Translations under genes and position numbers: made by a program
The notes under the pieces: model-generated
The model's input: the letters and a program-made list of their open reading frames with translations, nothing else
Database searches by the model: none
Told to the model about the DNA's origin: nothing
In this document: piece after piece, positions 1-6,082 of the stretch
How the letters are laid out: each line of letters begins with the position of its first letter
Numbering within the stretch: the first letter of the stretch is position 1
Origin: Akkermansiaceae bacterium
GTDB lineage: Bacteria; Verrucomicrobiota; Verrucomicrobiia; Verrucomicrobiales; Akkermansiaceae
Length of the DNA stretch: 11,146 nucleotides
Reading direction: 5' to 3'
NCBI GenBank assembly: GCA_011524615.1
Contig: WTJZ01000017.1
Location: forward strand, 1-11,146

Positions 1-16
1 TTTCAGCTCTTCCTTT

Positions 17-1090
17 ATGCAAATGATTACTGAAGAACAAATTAAAGCTGCACTCAGCACAGTGAAGTACCCTGGCTTCTCGAGGGACATCGTCTCGTTC
101 GGCCTCGTCAAGGAGATCTCAATTGGTGACGCTCAAGTCGACCTCACCATCCAAGTCCAAACCTCAGACGCCAAGGTTCCCGAGCAGATTTACCTCGGGG
201 CTCAAGAAGCACTTGCTCAGGTTAACAGTGAGATCGCTTACCGCATCAATATGGATGTACAAGCGCCGGCACAGTCTACTGGCAACACGAATACCCAAGC
301 AGCCACCGGAACTAAGACAGGTATCCCAGGCGTCAAATCGATCATCGCGGTTGCCTCAGGAAAAGGGGGCGTAGGCAAGTCTACGACGACCTCTAACCTC
401 GCCATCGCTCTTGCTAAAAAAGGGCTCAAAGTAGGGATCTGTGACTGTGACCTCTACGGTCCATCGATCGCTCATATGTTCGGAGCTGGAGACCAACAAC
501 CATCTGCGAACGCACAAGATCAGATCATCCCGATTAAGGCACATGGTATCACGCTCATGTCGATGGGCTTCTTACTCCAGCATGACTCCCCTGTGATCGT
601 TCGTGGCCCATTGGCTACTCGCTACATCCAGCAGTTTCTCCGTCAAGTCGAGTGGGGTGAACTCGATGTTCTCCTTCTTGACCTCCCTCCAGGTACCGGT
701 GATATCCAACTCACCATCGTACAGACTGTAGCCCTAGACGGCTCAGTGATCGTCACAACCCCACAGGAAATCGCTCTCATCGATGCTCGTAAGGCGATTA
801 CCATGTTCTCTAAGGTCAATGTACCTATCGTAGGTCTGATCGAAAACATGGCATACTTCATCTGTAAACAAGGTGAACGTTACCAAATCTTTGGTAAAGG
901 CGGTGGAGAAGAAGAGGCCAAAAGACTCAAGATCCCATTCCTCGGGGGCATCCCTATCGACCCAACAACCTGCGAAGGAGGCGACTTCGGCACCCCGATC
1001 TCACTCCTCGACCCAACTAAGTCTGCCCCATCTGAGGCATTCCATAGAGCTGCTGACGGCCTCATCGACGTCATGGCCAAACAAGCATAA
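17..1090 (+). CDS. mrp: Mrp/ApbC-type Fe-S cluster carrier P-loop ATPase
   Basis: A 357-aa cytoplasmic protein of the Mrp/NBP35 family, ATPases that carry or transfer iron-sulfur clusters to apoproteins. Residues about 4-80 form the N-terminal MIP18/DUF59-type domain; a Gly/Thr/Ala/Gln-rich linker (about 83-103) leads to the ParA/MinD-like ATPase domain. The deviant Walker A motif GKGGVGKST is at 115-123, the switch/Walker A' region ICDCDLYGPS at 141-150, and the Walker B block LLLDLPPGTGD at 219-229. The family signature IENMAYF is at 275-281. Oddity: the usual CxxC cluster-binding pair after this signature is incomplete; only Cys283 is present, in CKQGE. An alternative ATG six bases downstream (23) is equally possible; neither has a Shine-Dalgarno sequence. 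It stands alone and is closed by its own terminator, so it has no visible link to the sulfatase genes. The family call is firm; retention of cluster binding is uncertain. Confidence 0.95.
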   Translation: MQMITEEQIKAALSTVKYPGFSRDIVSFGLVKEISIGDAQVDLTIQVQTSDAKVPEQIYLGAQEALAQVNSEIAYRINMDVQAPAQSTGNTNTQAATGTKTGIPGVKSIIAVASGKGGVGKSTTTSNLAIALAKKGLKVGICDCDLYGPSIAHMFGAGDQQPSANAQDQIIPIKAHGITLMSMGFLLQHDSPVIVRGPLATRYIQQFLRQVEWGELDVLLLDLPPGTGDIQLTIVQTVALDGSVIVTTPQEIALIDARKAITMFSKVNVPIVGLIENMAYFICKQGERYQIFGKGGGEEEAKRLKIPFLGGIPIDPTTCEGGDFGTPISLLDPTKSAPSEAFHRAADGLIDVMAKQA

Positions 1091-1105
1091 CGGAAGAGGC
1101 ATTCG

Positions 1106-1137
1106 TGAGAAGCTGAGGCAAGAGACTCAGCTTCTCA
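1106..1137 (+). terminator. Rho-independent terminator of the Mrp-type gene
   Basis: A perfect 12-bp inverted repeat (TGAGAAGCTGAG at 1106-1117, CTCAGCTTCTCA at 1126-1137) with an 8-nt loop starts 15 bp after the mrp stop codon and is followed by TCTGTTTTA. A second, weaker 6-bp hairpin (AGCCTT/AAGGCT, 1149-1166) follows directly. The T-rich tail is only on the plus-strand side, so this is a plus-strand terminator rather than one for the convergent esterase gene. Confidence 0.85.
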
Positions 1138-1338
1138 TCTGTTTTACTAGCCTTCTTAATAAGGCTTCATCCGCTAGTGACCAGGCCAACTACCGTCCGG
1201 ATTTCGGCGGCACTCCAGCCTATTGTTGATTACTCAACGAAAACACCAGTTTAGAGCGTATAGTATCATTTAAGCCGTGGTTCTGTCGGACTTAGTATCT
1301 TGATATAATAAGTGAAAGAGATCATCACAGACAACCAT

Positions 1339-2880
1339 TCATTCGACTTCTGAGGCGAAACAGGATGCTGGCAAACCTGATCTATTAGTAAGATTTGCTC
1401 CCATAGCATTTTCCAGCCAAGCATATCTCACCTTACAAGCTCTAGAAACATGTGGAGATGTCACGACAACTTTATCCCCATTTATCGTCGCATTAGCCCA
1501 AACCCATTTACCGTCTTCACCAGCTAGGGCAAAATGTTGTAACGGCTTTCCGTCCATACTCTTGAGGCCATCTGCATAGTGGAAGCTGATGACAGCTTTT
1601 TCATTCTCAAAGTGAGTACCCGAATAGAGTGGGCCAGAGTAGTCAATGTCTGTGACATGATAACTTTTTGCCAGAGCCCAGCGCGCCAGCCTTTTCCCAA
1701 CATCCTTCTTATTTGCTGGATGAATATCCTTCGCATCACCAATGTCAGATATGACCGCCATCCCAGAATTAGGAATTGTATCTAGAGCACGACGTTGCTC
1801 ATCTTGAACATGAACCCAGCCAGAATCTTGGTTAGGATTGTTGGACTGCTCCATATAGCTGGCCAACTGAACCCAATAAAATGGAAATTCCATCTCCCAC
1901 TGGCTACGCCAGTCATTCACCATTGCCTCGAGCAATTCGCCATAATTCGTAGCTTGAGGGCCGTGTGTATTGTTTTCCCCTTGGTACCAAATCACCCCTC
2001 GCAAGCCATAACCGATAAATGGGTGTATCATTCCATTATAAATAGCACTTGGATATCGAGAGTCTCCAATAGGGTTCTCTGGAAAAACAGGCTTTTTCGG
2101 AGGGGCTCCTACAGAGCCACCTTTTTCCCATTCACTTAGTAGCCCCTCGTATTGATGGAACAAAACACGAAATTTTTCTCTCCCTTCTACAGTTGTACTA
2201 TTATTATAATGCTCAATAGCAAACTCCTCATTAATAAGATACCGTTTTGCTTCTGGAAGTTTTGTAATAACTTCTCTTCTTATAAACGACTGGATAGGCC
2301 GTCCACCCCAAGCGAGTTCAATGATCCCCACAGGAACCTGTAATTCAGCCTGAATAGATTCTGCAAAATGATATGCTACTGCAGAAAAATTGCTGATATC
2401 GTTGCCCACACCTTTCTTCCATTTTCCTGAAAAATGATATTCAGGGTGCGCACTTGAGGCATTTGAGCCACTAAATTGGCGTATCAGAGGAGAGTTGTAT
2501 ACGGTTTGGTTTGAGTACGAACAACGCATCGGCCACTCCATATTAGACTGACCCGACGCAATCCAAACCTCTCCCACTAGTACATCTTTAATGGTAATTT
2601 GACTAGAATCAGTCGTTATCAGAAGATCTTTGCCTACACTACTAGAAGCAAGGTTGTTAAGTGATATTTCCCAGGCTCCTTCTTCGTCTGCAAAAGCAGT
2701 ATAAAACCCATCACCAAAGGTAACTACAACCTTCTCCATCGGATGACACCTACCCCATATTGGTGCTTCAGAATCTCTTTGTAACACCATCCCGTTCGAA
2801 AAAAACGAAGGCAACTCTAACCCCATACATACTGACCCAATAGACAGGACACACAAAAACTTAACTAATAGCTCTTTCAC
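1339..2880 (-). CDS. Secreted sialate O-acetylesterase (SASA/SGNH-type) carbohydrate esterase
   Basis: From the GTG at 2880 this encodes 513 aa. It belongs to the SASA family of SGNH-like esterases, which remove O-acetyl groups from sialic acids or other acetylated glycans; the actual substrate cannot be read from the sequence. A signal peptide is visible (KELLVKFLCVLSIGSVC, residues 2-18), followed directly by the family's N-terminal beta-domain motif FFSNGMVLQRD. The nucleophile block ASGQSNMEWPM places Ser112, the conserved block VIWYQGENN lies at about 296-304, and the catalytic acid/base block DIGDAKDIHP places Asp385 and His387, so the enzyme appears intact. Length is usual for the family. 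The frame stays open to a GTG at 2976, but that codon lies inside the preceding gene's terminator stem, and the GTG at 2880 places the signal peptide at the N terminus; start confidence is moderate. The gene probably has its own promoter. It looks more AT-rich than the sulfatases. Confidence 0.9.
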   Translation of the reverse strand: MKELLVKFLCVLSIGSVCMGLELPSFFSNGMVLQRDSEAPIWGRCHPMEKVVVTFGDGFYTAFADEEGAWEISLNNLASSSVGKDLLITTDSSQITIKDVLVGEVWIASGQSNMEWPMRCSYSNQTVYNSPLIRQFSGSNASSAHPEYHFSGKWKKGVGNDISNFSAVAYHFAESIQAELQVPVGIIELAWGGRPIQSFIRREVITKLPEAKRYLINEEFAIEHYNNSTTVEGREKFRVLFHQYEGLLSEWEKGGSVGAPPKKPVFPENPIGDSRYPSAIYNGMIHPFIGYGLRGVIWYQGENNTHGPQATNYGELLEAMVNDWRSQWEMEFPFYWVQLASYMEQSNNPNQDSGWVHVQDEQRRALDTIPNSGMAVISDIGDAKDIHPANKKDVGKRLARWALAKSYHVTDIDYSGPLYSGTHFENEKAVISFHYADGLKSMDGKPLQHFALAGEDGKWVWANATINGDKVVVTSPHVSRACKVRYAWLENAMGANLTNRSGLPASCFASEVE

Positions 2881-2966
2881 AACTAAATACTCAAAAAAAT
2901 TCCCCAAAAACCAAAACAATACACAGCAACTCCACCTTTGAACACCACTCGTAAAGTATAGAATAA

Positions 2967-2996
2967 ACACCCACACTAGACTATATAGGTGGGTGT
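2967..2996 (-). terminator. Rho-independent terminator of the PEP-CTERM gene
   Basis: An 8-bp perfect inverted repeat (ACACCCAC at 2967-2974, GTGGGTGT at 2989-2996), extended by a CTA/TAG pairing past a one-base bulge, lies about 20 bp downstream of the PEP-CTERM stop codon. On the minus strand the hairpin is followed by TTATTCTAT, a T-rich tail. It separates the PEP-CTERM gene from the esterase gene and covers the most upstream possible esterase start, which argues against that start. Confidence 0.7.
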
Positions 2997-3017
2997 ATAT
3001 ATTGAATCACTTTTTTA

Positions 3018-3749
3018 CTATCGCTTACGACGAGTAACAAGTGAGAGTCCTCCTAGACCGAGGAGAGCAAGTGCTGTTGGCTCAGGAACTGATACTGAGT
3101 CTGCAACGGTCTCAACCGAGAATGAATATGCCCAATCCCAACTGTGAGAGAGTCCATCTGTCTGCACATTGTACTCAAAAGACTCAAGGTTACCAGCAAA
3201 CACAGCTGTAGAGTCCCAACTATCAAGGCTTCCAAGCTGGATAATACCTGCTGCACTTGAAGAACCAAGTTCTGTAGTAGCATCTGCACCAAAAAATGTT
3301 TTTGTCACAGTGTCAGCACTAAAGTTCGCACGAGCTGTGGCAGCAAAACGCGCAAAGTTCACTGTACCCGTTAGGTTAGATGAATCAAGGTAACCTACAA
3401 TTTCATGTGTAGGTCCAGTTTGGAAGTTTAAACCAAGAGCTGAAGTTCCTGTAACTTGTCCTGTAGAAGTAGTTACTACTTGAGTAAATGTAAGATAGCC
3501 ATCATCAGCCTCTGAAGAGATACCATTATTATTAAAGTCAGCAACAATGTTATACTCCCACGTGTAAACACCAGCCCCATGTGTATATGAGTTACCTGCT
3601 GTTGCAGCAGAAACAGTTGAGCTAGCAGCATTTGACGTGTAAGATGTAAGTGAAACATCTCTTCTAATAGTAGATACACCAACTGTTACTGCAGCTTGTG
3701 AAGTGATCGTTAATAGGGCACCAGCAAGGATTATATTTTTCATTTTCAT
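3018..3749 (-). CDS. PEP-CTERM sorting-domain surface protein
   Basis: A 243-aa exported protein of unknown function with a C-terminal PEP-CTERM sorting signal. The signal peptide is MKMKNIILAGALLTITSQA, with likely cleavage near residue 19 or 20. The mature part (about 20-220) is rich in Thr, Ser, Ala and Gly, contains no cysteine, and is predicted by eye to be mainly beta structure; I recognise no catalytic motif. The C terminus has the full signal: VPEP at 221-224, a hydrophobic Leu/Gly-rich helix (about 225-238) and the basic tail TRRKR. In known systems such proteins are recognised by an exosortase (EpsH/XrtA type) and moved to the outer surface or extracellular matrix; no exosortase is in this window. 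A second in-frame ATG two codons downstream is possible. The leader contains a hairpin and a promoter-like element also found in front of the divergent sulfatase operon, which suggests shared expression. Confidence 0.88.
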   Translation of the reverse strand: MKMKNIILAGALLTITSQAAVTVGVSTIRRDVSLTSYTSNAASSTVSAATAGNSYTHGAGVYTWEYNIVADFNNNGISSEADDGYLTFTQVVTTSTGQVTGTSALGLNFQTGPTHEIVGYLDSSNLTGTVNFARFAATARANFSADTVTKTFFGADATTELGSSSAAGIIQLGSLDSWDSTAVFAGNLESFEYNVQTDGLSHSWDWAYSFSVETVADSVSVPEPTALALLGLGGLSLVTRRKR

Positions 3750-3758
3750 AATTGATCA

Positions 3759-3777
3759 TGAGGATTTCGTATCCTCA
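3759..3777 (-). promoter_or_regulatory. Hairpin in the PEP-CTERM gene leader
   Basis: The leader contains TGAGGAT and ATCCTCA (7 bp, perfect) around a 5-nt loop, ending 9 bases before the ATG at 3749. The stem contains GAGGA, the only Shine-Dalgarno-like sequence seen near a start in this window, but 22 bases from the ATG and base-paired. It could act in translation control or mRNA stability; it has no T-tail and is not a terminator. Confidence 0.4.
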
Positions 3778-3779
3778 CT

Positions 3780-3814
3780 TGATTCTTATGTGTGCCCTTT
3801 CCCTGACCTGAACA
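3780..3814 (-). promoter_or_regulatory. Two-part promoter-like element upstream of the PEP-CTERM gene
   Basis: Read on the minus strand, TGTTCAG (3814-3808) is followed after 16 bp by ACATAAGAATCA (3791-3780). The same two blocks occur with a 15-bp spacer in front of the sulfatase operon. The spacing fits a -35/-10 arrangement, or an activator site overlapping a -10 region. The dodecamer ends 30 bases before the ATG at 3749. The identity is seen directly; the promoter function is inferred. Confidence 0.5.
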
Positions 3815-4079
3815 CTTAGTTGATTTTTTTTGTAAAGAATTTCATTTCCTCATCACATTCACTAGACAGGCACATCTCTCTGAGCCCAGCAAGCACAAGA
3901 GTTAAGAGCATTATACGAGCTACTTATCGCCTCAAAATTTTTACAGTCATTTTTTTTTGATCCGCACACTCTCTCACGCGCCAGACCTTGCTCAATGGGC
4001 CATCAAGTGGATCTTGATGAAGTACACCAATAATGAACACACCCTGCGACGACATTTAAAAACACACATGTCGCACACA

Positions 4080-4132
4080 AAAAAACACCTTTAAGAATTT
4101 TTAGCGAGTCATCCTGTTCAGAAAAAACACCT
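4080..4132 (+). repeat. Pair of 11-bp direct repeats (AAAAAACACCT)
   Basis: AAAAAACACCT occurs at 4080-4090 and 4122-4132, start to start 42 bp, close to four DNA helical turns. Each copy is followed by TAAGAAT (4092-4098 and 4140-4146). A weaker relative, AAAAACACAC, is at 4058-4067. The placement just upstream of and inside the promoter-like element suggests binding sites for a regulator on one DNA face, or A-tract curvature. Confidence 0.4.
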
Positions 4133-4148
4133 CAATACATAAGAATCA
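4115..4148 (+). promoter_or_regulatory. Two-part promoter-like element upstream of the sulfatase operon
   Basis: TGTTCAG (4115-4121) and ACATAAGAATCA (4137-4148), 15 bp apart, match the element in front of the divergent PEP-CTERM gene. The dodecamer ends 19 bases before the ATG at 4168, so if it is a -10 region the mRNA leader would be only about 10-20 nt. The spacer holds one copy of the AAAAAACACCT direct repeat. The function is inferred from conservation within the window. Confidence 0.5.
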
Positions 4149-4170
4149 TAGAAATAAATGCATTCTTATG
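4138..4170 (+). promoter_or_regulatory. Inverted repeat that includes the sulfatase A start codon
   Basis: CATAAGAAT (4138-4146) and ATTCTTATG (4162-4170) are a perfect 9-bp inverted repeat with a 15-nt spacer; the right arm ends in the ATG of sulfatase A. If both arms are transcribed, the start codon would be paired. If the left arm is instead the -10 region, only the right arm is in the mRNA and the repeat would act at the DNA level. Confidence 0.35.
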
Positions 4171-6069
4171 ACTCTTTTTTCATTACGAACCTTCTCCAGC
4201 CTTCTTGTGGCCATCTCTTTTGCGCAAGCACAGACCGATGCCGAACGCCCAACTCAGCCCAACTTTCTCATTATTTATGCGGATGATCTCGGGTGGCAAG
4301 ATCTGGGTTGTTATGATGTAGATGACAATGCGGTCTTCGAGACGCCATACATCGATGAGTTAGCAAAGGAGGGGGCTCTCTTCTGGCAGGGGTATTCCCC
4401 GTCTTGCGTCTGCGGACCATCGAGAGCATCCATCTTAACAGGGAAGCACCCAGCTCGGGTAGGACTCACGGGAGTCGGCTTTGGGACGCCCCCAAAAGCT
4501 AAGGCCATGTCGGTACGAGTCATCCCTCCCTATATCTACTCGCGCTTACCAAAATCTCACGACACCATCGCCGAATTGTTGAAAGCAGCCGATTATTACA
4601 CTGGCCACTCAGGGAAGTGGCATGTATCGGGAAACTCCTATGATTCAGCTCAGCCTGGCACCCAAGGGTTTGATTTCACTCGCCAAAGTAGAGGCATTCA
4701 CGACTTTACCAAAGCGACCTATAACCCCCAAAGCTTTCCGCGGGTTGCGTTTGGGACAGACGATCCATCTGATCCGTATGTCTTAGATGAGAACGGCTTT
4801 GCCCATGACCAAACGACCCAGGATGCATTAGACTTTCTCACCTTGGCTGCGGACCGTACCGATCCATTCTTCTGCTACTTCGCCACCTACATCGTCCATG
4901 CGCCCAATATCACTAGGAGCGAGCACCTCATCAAAAAGTATGCTGCAAAAATGGGGTACGACTACCCACTCACGGGGGCTGAGTACTTCGCACCAGGGCA
5001 AAACAACCCCTACTTTGCTGCGATGGTCGAGCGCTTTGATTACAGTGTGAGACAAGTCGTCGAGTTCCTAAAAGAAACCGATGACCCACGCTGGCCCGGA
5101 CACACCCTCTTCGAAAACACCTACATCTTTATCTCCTCCGACAATGGAGGCATGGAGTGGGATCAAGAGTACGCGACGGATAACTTCCCCCTCCATCAAG
5201 GAAAAACGTCGCAAGCTGAGGGAGGCGTCAGAGTTCCCTACATCATCATCGGTCCTGGAATCGAGAGCCATTCTGAATCACAGGTGATGATCAATAACTA
5301 TGACGCCATCCCAACGATTCTGACTCTAGCAGGACTACCGATCCCCTCAGACATAGATGGTTGTGACCTAACCGATCTCTTACTCACCGACCTCAATGAC
5401 GCGAGCCTCGTCCAGCACCAAGACGGATCTGTACGGGACCACATGGTCTGGCATGCTCCTAGTAATACATACACCTCTACGATTAGGACGGAGCGCTGGA
5501 AGCTCATGTATTTCTATGACCACCTCGACCATGCCGCAGTTGATGAGGTAGAGCTCTACGAGCTATGTGATGCGTATGGCAACGCACGAGACATCTCAGA
5601 GTCCTTAGATGTCTCAGACACCTACCCCGACGTCGTCGCAGAACTGAAGGCGAAGCTGTTCACGACTCTAGACTCAATAGGAGCCACGAGTCCCTACCGT
5701 AATCCTGACTTCATGTTCCCTCAGGTGATGTCGAACCTAGAGTTTGTCCCGACAGTGTTAAGCGATGGCAAGTCGGATACAACCACGGCATGGGTGGAGT
5801 TCGAGGGACCTGCGGACGGGAAGGCTGCAATCACTAAGGCCTCTCTCATCTATGCCCTCGACGGCTACAGTGCCTATCCCGAGTGGTTCTACACGGATGC
5901 GAGTATCGTGAGCGATACTCGAGTGGAAGCCACCTTACCCACGGGGACGACCCACTACTTCTTCAATCTCGTCGATGCGAATAACTACCTCATCAGTCAC
6001 CCCTACATTGCGCCAAAGATCCCTAACGATGGGGTCACCGATTCACACTACGCTATCATCAATGAATAA
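4168..6069 (+). CDS. Secreted type I (formylglycine) sulfatase A
   Basis: A 633-aa sulfatase of the alkaline-phosphatase superfamily (S1 type), which hydrolyses sulfate esters, here most likely on a polysaccharide. The signal peptide is residues 1-21 (cleavage after AQA). The active site is complete: Asp39 and Asp40 (YADD), Cys82 in CGPSRASILTG (the residue converted to formylglycine), Arg86, Lys93, Lys150 and His152 (GKWHVSG), His244, Asp325 and Asn326 (SSDNGG), and Lys346. A further Cys80 lies two residues before the catalytic cysteine. Past the catalytic fold is a C-terminal segment of about 120 residues (515-633), kept in the paralogue at 8179-10053, probably a small beta domain. Maturation needs a formylglycine-generating enzyme, which is not in the window. 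It is the first gene of a four-gene operon. The substrate and sulfatase subfamily cannot be assigned by eye. There is no Shine-Dalgarno sequence. Confidence 0.95.
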   Translation: MTLFSLRTFSSLLVAISFAQAQTDAERPTQPNFLIIYADDLGWQDLGCYDVDDNAVFETPYIDELAKEGALFWQGYSPSCVCGPSRASILTGKHPARVGLTGVGFGTPPKAKAMSVRVIPPYIYSRLPKSHDTIAELLKAADYYTGHSGKWHVSGNSYDSAQPGTQGFDFTRQSRGIHDFTKATYNPQSFPRVAFGTDDPSDPYVLDENGFAHDQTTQDALDFLTLAADRTDPFFCYFATYIVHAPNITRSEHLIKKYAAKMGYDYPLTGAEYFAPGQNNPYFAAMVERFDYSVRQVVEFLKETDDPRWPGHTLFENTYIFISSDNGGMEWDQEYATDNFPLHQGKTSQAEGGVRVPYIIIGPGIESHSESQVMINNYDAIPTILTLAGLPIPSDIDGCDLTDLLLTDLNDASLVQHQDGSVRDHMVWHAPSNTYTSTIRTERWKLMYFYDHLDHAAVDEVELYELCDAYGNARDISESLDVSDTYPDVVAELKAKLFTTLDSIGATSPYRNPDFMFPQVMSNLEFVPTVLSDGKSDTTTAWVEFEGPADGKAAITKASLIYALDGYSAYPEWFYTDASIVSDTRVEATLPTGTTHYFFNLVDANNYLISHPYIAPKIPNDGVTDSHYAIINE

Positions 6070-6082
6070 CCTTACCGACCTT

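Larger units (their letters stand above)
3750..4167. promoter_or_regulatory. Divergent intergenic control region
   Basis: This 418-bp AT-rich stretch separates the PEP-CTERM gene (minus) from the sulfatase operon (plus) and must hold both promoters. I see a shared two-part element on each side, an 8-T run (3951-3958), an 11-bp direct repeat (4080-4090 and 4122-4132), and dyads at 3759-3777, 4001-4019 (CATCAAG/CTTGATG), 4050-4073 (CGACAT/ATGTCG) and 4138-4170. No convincing gene is present: the open frame ending at 4094 has only a late ATG (4017) and would give 25 residues. Confidence 0.7.

Noticed and set aside
873..1229. 118-codon open frame overlapping the mrp 3' end
   Set aside because: It runs in another frame through the conserved end of mrp and crosses the terminator hairpin.
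1304..1309. Perfect TATAAT on the plus strand
   Set aside because: No -35 match at 16-18 bp and no plus-strand gene downstream; it would only make RNA antisense to the esterase gene. It is likely chance in AT-rich DNA.
2939..2944. TGTTCA on the minus strand upstream of the esterase as a third copy of the shared element
   Set aside because: The second half (ACATAAGAATCA) is absent at the expected distance, so a six-base match alone is not meaningful.
2881..2976. Upstream extension of the esterase frame to a GTG at 2976 (32 extra residues)
   Set aside because: The start codon lies inside the terminator stem of the preceding gene, and the extension would put an odd Cys/Trp-rich segment before a clear signal peptide.
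4001..4019. 7-bp hairpin CATCAAG/CTTGATG as a terminator
   Set aside because: No T-run on either strand after the stem; at most an operator-like dyad.
3957..4094. Short open frame in the divergent region (LAQWAIKWILMKY and onward)
   Set aside because: It looks somewhat protein-like but has only a late ATG (4017) and would overlap the first direct repeat; too short to support as a gene or relic without homology.
5975..6082. Upstream extension of the LRR frame into the end of sulfatase A
   Set aside because: It overlaps well-conserved sulfatase coding sequence in another frame and would place the signal peptide about 36 residues inside the protein.
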